DNA of 64,000 bases from Rhizobium sp. RU36D (GTDB lineage: Bacteria > Pseudomonadota > Alphaproteobacteria > Rhizobiales > Rhizobiaceae), in assembly GCF_900176345.1 (NCBI RefSeq), contig NZ_FWXU01000011.1, positions 1 to 64,000 on the forward strand, written 5' to 3'. Both the position numbers and the translations under genes were made by a program. Below, piece by piece: positions 8,479-16,581 of the stretch. The notes below the pieces were generated by a model. That model was not told the DNA's origin and made no database searches. It saw only the letters and a list, made by a program, of their open reading frames with translations. The number at the start of each line of letters is the position of its first letter. Position 1 is the stretch's first letter.

Positions 8479-8483
8479 GCTGC

Positions 8484-9482
8484 TTACTCTCCGTCAGTGT
8501 TGGTCTTGGACTGTTGGTACTCTTGGTAGAGGCGGTCTATTCGAGCCGTGAGCCAATTGCTAAATGGCTTAGCCTCAATGCTAGATAGCTCGATTGCCAC
8601 CTTTTTTGCTCTAGAACTCACGGCCAAGCTCAGGGACTTATCCCCGGATGTCCATTCTTTGACTGGCTCGACTGCCTTTGGGGTCTTCGCTGCCGATTTG
8701 GCCTTATATTTCTTCGCGAAATCATGCAGTGCATCGAACCGCCTTTCCTCCGGTATTTCCAGGAAGTCAGGCGTGGATACATAGTCGTTGGATGCGCGAA
8801 GAAGCATTGGGGCTAAAAGCAACTGTCGCAAGCTGAGCCATTTATCACGGCCAATTTTTTTCGAGGCTCCAAGCACCTTGATAACTGGCTCCGGTATGAC
8901 CTCGACTACCCCAAGCATCTTGGAGAGCATGGCCTCATCGATAGCAAGGGAAGATCTGACAACATCCTTGGTCATTCCAGTCGCCAAGAGATTACGGGCG
9001 AAGTAGGCACGCTCGATAAAGGAGAGGTTCGATCGTGCTGAATTTTCTTGTCCCTGCGCAATGGCGGATGTGATGTCATCCAGCTTCTTAATGACAGCCT
9101 TGACAGGTATACCGAGTTCTTCAGCGACCCGACGCCTTCGGTGACCAAACACCACCATATATCGTTGGCTGTTGGGTATTGGTCGTACCAGAATTGGCGT
9201 GGACTGGCCGGATTCCCGGATCGCTTGTTTGAGCTCCTGATATTCTTCGTCCTCGTCAGAAAGACGGTCAGCGACCAAGGAGACGTCAAGCAACCGTGGG
9301 TCCAACTCCACGACCACCTCACCGTCCATCAGCTTCTTTGTATTCTCAGCAAGATCCTCGATCGATCTGACCACCGTTTTTGCTGCTCCGGTCATGGCAT
9401 AGCTAGGGTGACCAGAGGCTTTCCTCTCAGGAATGGTTGAGAGGTCCAACTTAGCGAACGGATTATCACGTGCCACGAACAT
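8484..9482 (-). CDS. repB: Plasmid partitioning protein RepB (ParB family)
   Basis: This 332-residue RepB has an N-terminal linker, then a ParB/Spo0J nuclease-fold domain with the CTP-binding GHRRRRVAEELG motif (about residues 113-124), a helix-turn-helix region (about 160-200) and a charged C-terminal dimerisation part. It is the centromere-binding protein of the repABC partition system and helps RepA repress the operon. It follows repA with a 78-bp gap. I could not identify its parS palindrome with confidence near the operon. Confidence 0.97.
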   Translation of the reverse strand: MFVARDNPFAKLDLSTIPERKASGHPSYAMTGAAKTVVRSIEDLAENTKKLMDGEVVVELDPRLLDVSLVADRLSDEDEEYQELKQAIRESGQSTPILVRPIPNSQRYMVVFGHRRRRVAEELGIPVKAVIKKLDDITSAIAQGQENSARSNLSFIERAYFARNLLATGMTKDVVRSSLAIDEAMLSKMLGVVEVIPEPVIKVLGASKKIGRDKWLSLRQLLLAPMLLRASNDYVSTPDFLEIPEERRFDALHDFAKKYKAKSAAKTPKAVEPVKEWTSGDKSLSLAVSSRAKKVAIELSSIEAKPFSNWLTARIDRLYQEYQQSKTNTDGE

Positions 9483-9560
9483 CTCCTTTCACATGGTTCA
9501 TCTTCAACAACGACCTGAATTCATTGATCAAATCGGCAAAAAAAACGGCTGACAAGAAAG

Positions 9561-10751
9561 TCATTTTCGCCCCCATGCACTATGGATCAAGTCCATGATC
9601 TCGCCATTGGCAGCGTTAAGGCTCTCGATTGCACGGTCGTAGGTTGACCTGACAAAATCACCACGTTCGACTTCATAAAGTGTCTGCTTCTTGATTGAAG
9701 CATCGGAAATGGCTGTCGATTTGAGTATGTGGTTTCTCAACATATGTTGCGCGAACATGGATTGCATAAAACCTACCATCTGGGCTTGCGGGATGTCCGT
9801 GGGCTCGAATCTTGTTACAAGGTATCGGAACCACTCAATCCGGATCTCCGCACCAGCCTCGGCAACCGGCGTCAAGATGCCACCGAGCATCATGAGAAAC
9901 TGGCTCATTGACATGATGTCCAACATCTGAGGGTGAATGGTTATCAGAATACCCGTCGAGGCCATCAGTGCGGTGATCGTCAGGTACCCGAGCTGAGGAG
10001 GGCAGTCTATGACAACGACATCATATCGATCATCGACAGCTTTCAAGGCATTGACAATGCGCATATGAAACAGTCGTCCCTCATCATCTTTTCTCGACGA
10101 GATAGCGAGCGGCACATCATATTCATATTCCTGGAGCACGAGGTTCGCAGGAACGACGTCAAGACCCGGAATGTTGGTCGGCTGAATGACCTCAGCAATT
10201 GACTTCTTCTCGTCGTCAAAGCGAATCGCTTCATAGAGAGAAGATGTCTCATCGAGCTCTGGTTGGATGCCGAAGAGGGACGTCAATGACGCCTGCGGAT
10301 CGAGATCGACGGCAAGTACGCGATGTCCTGTCAGTGCAAGATACTGAGCGAGATGCGCAGCTGTCGTTGTCTTTCCACTTCCACCTTTAAAGTTGACGAC
10401 TGACACCACTTGCATCTGCTCACCGGCGCGGCGTTTCGGCAAGTAGTATCTCTTGTCAGACTTCTTGTTGGCTTCGAGAAACTCACGGAGCTCCAGCATC
10501 TGATCGGCCGTGTAGTACCGCCGGCCGCCGACCGTTTCGACTTCTGGACCTTTTCCTTCCGCATGAAGCTGCCTGAGATGACTCTGGGTTACGCCCATAA
10601 AGTCAGCAACTTCGCCAATCTGGAACCTTCGCAGACCCTTGCGAGCATCTGGCGGGTACTGTTGGCTACGCAGCATATGCAAGGCGCCTGAAATCTTCGA
10701 ACCCTGTTCGGCGATTTCCAGATCAAAACGGTTGGGCTGCAACGGGCTCAT
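9561..10751 (-). CDS. repA: Plasmid partitioning ATPase RepA (ParA family)
   Basis: This 396-residue type Ia ParA has an N-terminal helix-turn-helix (about residues 45-65, IGEVADFMGVTQSHLRQLH), a deviant Walker A box (FKGGSGKTTTAAH, about 121-133), and Walker A' and B regions (VDLDPQAS, VVIDCPPQLG). It drives plasmid segregation and, with ADP or ATP bound, represses the repABC promoter. It is the first gene of the operon. The ATG at 10751 has only a weak upstream AGGAAA site, roughly 11 bases away. Confidence 0.97.
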   Translation of the reverse strand: MSPLQPNRFDLEIAEQGSKISGALHMLRSQQYPPDARKGLRRFQIGEVADFMGVTQSHLRQLHAEGKGPEVETVGGRRYYTADQMLELREFLEANKKSDKRYYLPKRRAGEQMQVVSVVNFKGGSGKTTTAAHLAQYLALTGHRVLAVDLDPQASLTSLFGIQPELDETSSLYEAIRFDDEKKSIAEVIQPTNIPGLDVVPANLVLQEYEYDVPLAISSRKDDEGRLFHMRIVNALKAVDDRYDVVVIDCPPQLGYLTITALMASTGILITIHPQMLDIMSMSQFLMMLGGILTPVAEAGAEIRIEWFRYLVTRFEPTDIPQAQMVGFMQSMFAQHMLRNHILKSTAISDASIKKQTLYEVERGDFVRSTYDRAIESLNAANGEIMDLIHSAWGRK

Positions 10752-10790
10752 TTTGCAAACTATTTCCTGAGGAGGATAATTTTCAAAAAA

Positions 10791-10806
10791 ATGGCGCTTT
10801 CGCCAT
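10791..10806. promoter_or_regulatory. Dyad upstream of repA (candidate RepA/RepB operator)
   Basis: ATGGCG-CTTT-CGCCAT lies 40 bp upstream of the repA start. It is followed by TTGCGCAA (10810-10817), and TTTGCAAA (10752-10759) sits beside the start codon. Small dyads in front of repA are where RepA, alone or with RepB, is known to autoregulate repABC operons. Assignment of any one of these as the operator is inferred. Confidence 0.45.
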
Positions 10807-10835
10807 CATTTGCGCAACTATCTCCCGATTCTGAA

Positions 10836-10890
10836 TACCCAGCAAGGAATTTAAAGTTAACAACTCGTCAATGTCTTCATCTGCTGGGTA
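10836..10890. repeat. Spaced inverted repeat upstream of repA
   Basis: TACCCAGCA at 10836-10844 and TGCTGGGTA at 10882-10890 form a perfect 9-bp inverted repeat with a 37-base AT-rich spacer. It could be a pair of protein sites at the repABC control region or a large mRNA leader structure. The rest of 10752-11219 shows no recognisable gene. Confidence 0.5.
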
Positions 10891-11219
10891 ACCTATGCCT
10901 GGCTGGCTCCGTTTTCCTGTTGTTTTTCATTGCCATAGAGGCACGGCATGGATTCGTGGCTCCGTTAGCTATTCACAGTCTTGCTAGTCGCACAAAGCAT
11001 CCTGAGACCTGTAGCCATCGGGTCTACCAGCTTGAGGCAGAATCAGAAGCCAACCCTTTTGGCAGTAGATCGAAGCTCACAGCCCCGGCAAACCTCCTTG
11101 CATCACCGAAGCAGGGGGGAGGGGGGCTCGATGCGCATCGTCGCCATCAAGGGGCGAAGCTGAACGCCGCCCAATTCACGACATGCACCGGCTCCGCGCC
11201 CACGTTTTCCGGCAATAAA

Positions 11220-11835
11220 TCGTCATGCAGGCGAATGCCGAGCGAACGATTGGCTCAGTCGGAGCGGACCGCGCGATCGGGGAGGGGCGGGTTGCCGACG
11301 GCGAGGTCGTAGATTGGCGACAGGTCGGTACGGGTGAAATCGCCATTGATGATCCGGGCGCTGGCTGAAGCGGCCGGGTGATGCGTGCCGTCACAGGATC
11401 GAACTCAATTCCGGTCACATAGGCGTTGTCCCGATAATCGGCCGGCGTGAGGGCAGGGGGATAACCCTGTACCAATAACTGGCCCAAGCACGCGACCCCC
11501 GCGCCAACCGAGAAGCTGCAGCCCAGTCCAGATCGCCCTGATGATAAAGTCTTGCGTGAAATGCGCATACTGGGTGCAGCGGGCGAGGGACACATAGTTG
11601 ACCTCATTGACCGCAGCTTCCAGCGCGCAGCTCAGATCATCCCACCCTTGCGGAACTCGGCTTCACCGGGGCGGAGAAACATGTCGTTCGCGATATCCGA
11701 TGCGCCGAAACCTGTGAAGCGGATGAGCTTCGCCTGATTGTCGCGCGAGTGACCGGCACGTCATTCCGCTCGATCTCGTTCGCGGTGAGGATCGCGGCTA
11801 CGTTGCTCCCCGCACGCACGCGGGGGCAGGCGAGG
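11220..11835 (-). pseudogene. Decayed plasmid N6-adenine methylase/helicase-type gene
   Basis: Pieces in different minus-strand frames line up with one family. In order they read AILTANEIE, then DNQAKLIRFTGFGASDIAN, then WDDLSCALEAAVNEVNY, then SLARCTQYAHFTQDFIIRAI, then GGRVL-IGTGLSP (SAM-binding region), then NAYVTGIEFDPVTARI, then NGDFTRTDLSPIYDLAVGNP. The last holds the NPP catalytic motif, as NPPL instead of NPPF. At least four frameshifts and an in-frame TGA separate them. Large methylase/helicase proteins of about 1500 residues with this core are common on Rhizobiaceae plasmids near repABC. Only about 200 codons remain, so it is not functional. The 225 bases up to purU (11836-12059) hold nothing else I recognise. 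Confidence 0.72.
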
Positions 11836-12059
11836 GGGCCTGGGACGGGCGAGGGCGCACCAGGATCATCGCACCAGCCGGGCTTGGCGATGAGGCTCTT
11901 TGCGCCGACATAGCCGTTGCTTGCAGGATCATGACCGACGATGACAACTGGAAGACCGTGCTTGCGATGACCGGAGCTTTTCAGTGTCGTTGCTGCCGAA
12001 GTTGTCGCCTCGATCACCGAAGCGGCGGAGGCCTATCCGTTGAGGACAACGGTCATGGA

Positions 12060-12944
12060 TCATCCCATGCGCTCGGAGGCGTAGGAGCCCGGGCTTGCCG
12101 GGAAGACCACGGTGCGGTTGCCGTTGATGAAAGTGCGGTGATGGATATGGGCGTGGATGGCCCGTGCCAGTACCTGGCTTTCCACGTCACGGCCAATCGA
12201 GACATAGTCGTCCGCGGACTGCGCATGGGTGATGCGGGCAACGTCCTGCTCGATAATCGGACCTTCGTCGAGATCGGCGGTCACGTAATGGGCGGTCGCA
12301 CCGATCAGCTTCACACCACGCTCGAAGGCCTGTTTGTAAGGATTCGCCCCCTTGAAGGACGGCAGGAAGGAGTGGTGGATGTTGATGATCTTGCCGGACA
12401 TCTTCTTACACATGTCGTCCGAAAGCACCTGCATGTAACGGGCCAGCACGATGAGCTCGGTGTCGGTCTGTGCAACCAAATCCATGATGCGGGCTTCGAC
12501 CTGCGGCTTGTTCTCCTTGGTCACCTTGATGTGGTGAAATGGAATGTCGTGATTCACGACGACCTTCTGGTAGTCGAAATGGTTGGAGACGACGCCGACG
12601 ATATCGATCGGCAAGGCGCCGATTTTCCAGCGATAGAGCAGGTCGTTGAGGCAGTGGCCGAAGCGCGACACCATCAGGAGGACCTTCATGCGCTTGGCGC
12701 CGTCATGCAGGTTCCAGTTCATGCCAAACTTCTCGGCAACGGGAATGAAGCCCTTTTCAAGCTTGGCCTCGGTGACACCTTCCTCCGAAATGAAGGAAAT
12801 GCGCATGAAGAACTGTCCGGTGTACAGATCGTCGAACTGGGAGCTGTCGACGATGTTGCAACCCTGTTCGGCGAGGTAACCAGAGATCGCAGCTACAATG
12901 CCGCGGGTCGACACGCACGTGACCGTCAGTACATAAGTAAGCAT
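12060..12944 (-). CDS. purU: Formyltetrahydrofolate deformylase PurU
   Basis: This 294-residue PurU has an N-terminal ACT domain (about 4-85) and a formyltransferase-fold domain with the catalytic IHHSFLPSF (about 189-197) and DLDEGPI (about 224-230) motifs. It hydrolyses 10-formyl-tetrahydrofolate to formate and free folate. It is the last gene of a long operon that also encodes MocD/E/F-like demethylation proteins. Its job here is likely to discharge one-carbon units after demethylation rather than to supply purine synthesis. The start has a weak AGAG site. Related PurU proteins accompany demethylation genes elsewhere, which supports but does not prove this reading. Confidence 0.93.
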   Translation of the reverse strand: MLTYVLTVTCVSTRGIVAAISGYLAEQGCNIVDSSQFDDLYTGQFFMRISFISEEGVTEAKLEKGFIPVAEKFGMNWNLHDGAKRMKVLLMVSRFGHCLNDLLYRWKIGALPIDIVGVVSNHFDYQKVVVNHDIPFHHIKVTKENKPQVEARIMDLVAQTDTELIVLARYMQVLSDDMCKKMSGKIINIHHSFLPSFKGANPYKQAFERGVKLIGATAHYVTADLDEGPIIEQDVARITHAQSADDYVSIGRDVESQVLARAIHAHIHHRTFINGNRTVVFPASPGSYASERMG

Positions 12945-13024
12945 TTCATCTCTTTCACAAAATGGCCCCCGTCAGGCCCGTTATGCCGGGCCAGACGCTG
13001 ATGTCGAAGGGGTGTGGTAGACGC

Positions 13025-13822
13025 TCAGGAATCGAGCGCCCTCAGGAAGCTTTCGAGCTCGGCGGGGTCCATTTGGACAACATGGCGGCTCTCGGGATAG
13101 GCGAGGCTTTCAACATCCTGGCGATATTCCGTAAACGCGGCAATCCGCTCCTGCTGGAGCCGGTCATATTCAGCGGCGAAATTGCGATAGACCTTGGAAT
13201 GGCGGGGCATATGGCCGCGGTTCTGGCCAAGAATATCCTCGGCGAACAAATATTGCGCATCGCAGCCGGTGCCAGCGCCCATTGACAGCATGAAGAGCGA
13301 AGTTCGTTCCGAAATCGCCTTGGCCACCTCGACGGGAACCACCTCGATTTCTGCACCGAAGGCGCCCGCCGCTTCATATTTGCGCACAGCATCCATGATC
13401 TGGAGCGCAGACTGCGCGGTTTTGCCGACCGCCTTTAAGCCACCCGTCCAGGTCGCCCGTGACGGGATCAGGCCGACATGGCCGATCACCGGGATCGCCT
13501 CGTCCGCCATCGCCTTCACCGTAGCATAGCTTGCCGAGCAATAGACGGCATCCGCCCCGGCCTTGTAGAGCCGGAAGGCCCAACGCACGAAATCGTCCGC
13601 CGTGCCAATCTCGAAGAAATTGTCGCCGGGCATCGAAAAGAGCGTCGGCGCCGCATCGCGATATTCAGGATTGAGCATCAGATCCGGTGGGATCGAGACA
13701 ATATCGATACCGGCTTGTTCAGCCGCCTCGGCCTCTTCGAGTGTCATGACGCGCAGCATGGTCAGCTGACGTTTTCCTTTCATCGCGCGGAGGTCGGCAA
13801 TGGTGGGTCTCTTTCTGGACAT
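13025..13822 (-). CDS. PanB-like (ketopantoate hydroxymethyltransferase family) protein
   Basis: This 265-residue TIM-barrel protein shows the PanB landmarks: an N-terminal MLRVMTLEEAEAAEQAGIDI segment, the central IPVIGHVGLIPSRATW, the EAAGAFGAEIEVVPVEVAKA stretch with the catalytic-region Glu, and a closing MGAGTGCDAQ. True PanB transfers a hydroxymethyl group between 5,10-methylene-THF and 2-oxoisovalerate. No panC or panD is nearby. The neighbours (PurU, MocDEF-like) point instead to handling formaldehyde or methylene-THF during substrate breakdown. It is divergent enough from housekeeping PanB (an IPPDLMLNP segment where VGDSLG is expected) that a different acceptor is likely. Confidence 0.8.
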   Translation of the reverse strand: MSRKRPTIADLRAMKGKRQLTMLRVMTLEEAEAAEQAGIDIVSIPPDLMLNPEYRDAAPTLFSMPGDNFFEIGTADDFVRWAFRLYKAGADAVYCSASYATVKAMADEAIPVIGHVGLIPSRATWTGGLKAVGKTAQSALQIMDAVRKYEAAGAFGAEIEVVPVEVAKAISERTSLFMLSMGAGTGCDAQYLFAEDILGQNRGHMPRHSKVYRNFAAEYDRLQQERIAAFTEYRQDVESLAYPESRHVVQMDPAELESFLRALDS

Positions 13823-13840
13823 GCGTTTCCCCTTCCAGGA

Positions 13841-15070
13841 TCAGAGTAGCGATTTGAGTTTGACAGACGGATCGGCAAGGAATGCCGGGTCTGGCCGGGC
13901 ACCGCGGCCAATCAGCATCTCGGCGAGCCTTATGTCTCTGGCCACCGCCTGACCCGGCCCGAAACCTTGCGCCGCCACCAGCCGACCATCGGCGGCGAGA
14001 TGAAAGCTCATAAGCACATCCTCGTTGGGCCGGCGCAATATTTCGGTCCCCCCTTCATCGATGAGGCCCGCCACCTGCAGCCCATGATCATACTGGTCCG
14101 ACCAGAACCAGGGCAACGGCATCTCGCCGATCGCTTCGCCGGAGAGCAGGGCCGCAGCCATGGCCGCCTGGTCGCGTGCATTGCGCCAGGATTCGAGCCT
14201 GACCCGCCGACCGCCATAGATCGAAAGCGGAAAGGCGCAACAATCGCCGATCGCCAGGATGGCTGGATCGGAGGTTTGAAGCCGCGCATCGACGGTGATG
14301 CCATTGTCGACCATCAGACCTGCCTCGCGCGCCAGCGCCACCTCAGGCACAGCGCCAATGCCGATCACGATTGTGGTAGCCGCAATCGTTCCGCCATCCG
14401 AAAGGATGAGTGCAATCGTATCGCCGCTTCGATCGATGGTGCTCACGCTCGTCCCAAGGCGAAAGGCGACGCCGTTCCGTTCGTGCAGTTCCTGGACCTT
14501 TCCCGCAATCGATGCCGAGACACCGCGCGCGAGAATTCGTGCCTGCGGCTCGATGACGCTCACAGCCGTTCCGTGCTTGCGCGCGGCAGCCGCCACTTCG
14601 AGCCCGATGAAGCCGGCCCCGAGAATGGCGATCGGGCCACCGGCCAACAGAAGCGGCCGCAACGCCTGCGCTTCGCGGAGGTTTCTGAGATAGTGAATGC
14701 CGACAATGCCCTCGGCGATCGGCAAGCGCCGCGACGCGGCGCCGGTGGCCAGCACCAGCCGGCCATAGTCCAGTCGTTGGCCGTCCGACAGTTCGACCGT
14801 CCGCGCCGCTCGGTCGATCCGCAGCGCATGGACGCCGCGATGATGAATGATCGCGTCCGGAATGTCTCCACCGGCAAACAGCGGAACCACTCGCGCTATC
14901 TCATCGGGCTCGAGATGGGCCTTCGACAGTGGCGGCCGTTCATAGGGCGCGCAATCCTCCGCCCCGACGAGATGGATCGGCAAGGAATTTCCGCGCCGCG
15001 CGAGGTCTGCCGCGAGTGTAGCACCCGCCTCACCGGCGCCGATGATGACGATGGGTCCGTCGGTTTTCAT
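13841..15070 (-). CDS. mocF: FAD-dependent ferredoxin reductase (MocF-like)
   Basis: This 409-residue reductase has an N-terminal FAD dinucleotide fold (IVIIGAGEAGATLAADL), an internal NAD(P)H fold (IAILGAGFIGLEVAAAAR), the ILAIGDCCAFP FAD-flavin contact and a C-terminal reductase domain. Putidaredoxin-reductase-like enzymes of this type pass electrons from NADH to a ferredoxin. The MocE-like Rieske ferredoxin is encoded immediately upstream with a 10-bp gap. The start at 15070 gives the canonical FAD-binding N-terminus; the longer open frame overlaps mocE. I infer its role as the electron source for the MocD-like oxygenase. Confidence 0.87.
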   Translation of the reverse strand: MKTDGPIVIIGAGEAGATLAADLARRGNSLPIHLVGAEDCAPYERPPLSKAHLEPDEIARVVPLFAGGDIPDAIIHHRGVHALRIDRAARTVELSDGQRLDYGRLVLATGAASRRLPIAEGIVGIHYLRNLREAQALRPLLLAGGPIAILGAGFIGLEVAAAARKHGTAVSVIEPQARILARGVSASIAGKVQELHERNGVAFRLGTSVSTIDRSGDTIALILSDGGTIAATTIVIGIGAVPEVALAREAGLMVDNGITVDARLQTSDPAILAIGDCCAFPLSIYGGRRVRLESWRNARDQAAMAAALLSGEAIGEMPLPWFWSDQYDHGLQVAGLIDEGGTEILRRPNEDVLMSFHLAADGRLVAAQGFGPGQAVARDIRLAEMLIGRGARPDPAFLADPSVKLKSLL

Positions 15071-15080
15071 GACAGGACCG

Positions 15081-15395
15081 TCAGCCGATCCGGAAGAGGA
15101 TGTCGCCATCCTCCACCTTGGCCTCATAGGTCTTGAGATCGACGCAGATCGGCGCCTTCAGCCCCTTGCCGTTGCGATAGTCGAAGCGCCCATTGTGCTT
15201 CGGGCATTCGATGACATGACCCATCACCAGCCCGTCGGCGAGATGGACCCGCTCATGGGTGCAGAGCCCGTCTGTCACATAGACAGTGTCGTCGGGGGCG
15301 CGGATGATCGCAAAGGTCTGGCCAGCATGGTCAAACCGCATCACATCCTCGGCGTCGATATCGTCCAGCGCGCAGGCCCTAATCCAGTCGCTCAT
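15081..15395 (-). CDS. mocE: Rieske [2Fe-2S] ferredoxin (MocE-like)
   Basis: This 104-residue single-domain Rieske protein has C45-T-H47 and C64-P-K-H67 as cluster ligands and the G-R-F-D-Y-x-x-G-x-G-L-K-A-P end typical of bacterial Rieske ferredoxins. Two in-frame ATGs are close together. The one at 15395 has GGAG at good spacing, whereas for the ATG at 15401 the site directly abuts the codon. It probably carries electrons from the MocF-like reductase to the MocD-like membrane di-iron enzyme. The trio in this order (D-E-F) matches the rhizopine-demethylating genes known from Rhizobium. Confidence 0.88.
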   Translation of the reverse strand: MSDWIRACALDDIDAEDVMRFDHAGQTFAIIRAPDDTVYVTDGLCTHERVHLADGLVMGHVIECPKHNGRFDYRNGKGLKAPICVDLKTYEAKVEDGDILFRIG

Positions 15396-15475
15396 TGTCA
15401 TTCTCCGGTTCTTGGACATGAGTTGGTTTTCGCCCTTGCGGGGCGGTCACACCTTCCCTCAGTGTCAGTGTCAGT

Positions 15476-16555
15476 TCAGTGGACGAGGTTCGGTTGCAGA
15501 TCCTCGCGATAGGGCCGTGCCGTTGGCGGCAGCTCCCGTTTCACGAAATAGTCCTCGTAGCGCAACTGGCGCAGCCAGGCCGGGATCACCTCGCGATATG
15601 CATGGATGATCGACGGGTTCGGCACAGGCAGGTCATGCTTGATCAGACGATGCAGTTCCGGCAGCGCGTGGTAGGGCACCATCGGGAACATGTGATGTTC
15701 GACATGGTAGTTCATGTTCCAATAGATGAAGCGGCTGATCGGATTCATGTAGACGGTGCGGCTGTTCAGCCGGTGGTCGAGCACGTTTTCGGCAAGGCCG
15801 CCATGCTGCAGAAGCCCGGTCATGATCATGTGCCAGCAGCCATACATGCGTGGCAGACCAATCAGCATCAGCGGCAGCCAGGATTGCAGATAAAGTGCGG
15901 TGACGATGGTGGCGATATAGATCAGCACATGCACGCGCGCTGCCCGGACGCCCTTCGGAATTTCAGTGGCCGGAATGTAGTCACGTTCGTCGGCGGAGTA
16001 GCGACCGACCGCATTGCGAATGAGCCCGATCAGCGAATGATGGACGTCGAGAATGCCGAACACATTCAGCATCACCTTCAGGAGATCAGGCGGCCGCATC
16101 ACGGCGATTTCCGCGTCACGGCCGACGATGATCGTATCGGTATGGTGCCGCGCATGGCTCCAGCGCCAGTTCACCGGATTGCGCATCAGCATGAAGGAGG
16201 CGATCTGGTAGACGACGTCGTTCATCCAACTGGTGCGAAAGGCGGTTCCATGTCCGCATTCATGCCAGCGCGCATCGCTTGCCGACCCGTAAAGCACGCC
16301 ATAGACTAGGAAGAACGGAACGCACCACCAGCTTCCCCAGAAATAGACGCCGAACGCGCCTGAAACGACCATCAATCCGAGCCAGATCACCGTGTCCCGG
16401 ATCGCAGCGGCATCGGAGCGCTGCATCAGTGCCTTCATCGTCTTGCGGTCGACATCCGAATGATACCATTCTGCCGAGGCCAGGCCGAGCGCGACGGCGC
16501 GCGCAGCACCTTCGCCGGTCAGCGAATAATCCCGCTTATCTACCCTATCCAACAT
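15476..16555 (-). CDS. mocD: Membrane di-iron oxygenase, fatty-acid-desaturase fold (MocD-like)
   Basis: This 359-residue membrane protein has the three histidine boxes of desaturases/hydroxylases, HECGH (about 98-102), HARHH (about 134-138) and HVEHH (about 284-288), plus an extra HGG near 251, on a four-segment membrane scaffold. MocD in Rhizobium takes part in removing the methyl group of 3-O-methyl-scyllo-inosamine. Here the gene sits in a sugar/cyclitol-type operon with ferredoxin and reductase, so O-demethylation releasing formaldehyde is the best prediction, not lipid desaturation. The ATG at 16555 has GGAGG eight bases upstream; an ATG five codons earlier overlaps that site. Confidence 0.87.
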   Translation of the reverse strand: MLDRVDKRDYSLTGEGAARAVALGLASAEWYHSDVDRKTMKALMQRSDAAAIRDTVIWLGLMVVSGAFGVYFWGSWWCVPFFLVYGVLYGSASDARWHECGHGTAFRTSWMNDVVYQIASFMLMRNPVNWRWSHARHHTDTIIVGRDAEIAVMRPPDLLKVMLNVFGILDVHHSLIGLIRNAVGRYSADERDYIPATEIPKGVRAARVHVLIYIATIVTALYLQSWLPLMLIGLPRMYGCWHMIMTGLLQHGGLAENVLDHRLNSRTVYMNPISRFIYWNMNYHVEHHMFPMVPYHALPELHRLIKHDLPVPNPSIIHAYREVIPAWLRQLRYEDYFVKRELPPTARPYREDLQPNLVH

Positions 16556-16581
16556 GTCGTTGACCTCCATGCCCCTGCCGT

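Noticed and set aside
11931-13001. A 356-codon plus-strand open frame over purU
   Set aside because: It lies antisense to purU, which has full family motifs on the minus strand.
15476-16555. Annotation of the histidine-box protein as a lipid desaturase
   Set aside because: The fold is shared, but the adjacent Rieske ferredoxin, reductase and sugar-type operon match MocD-type demethylation much better.
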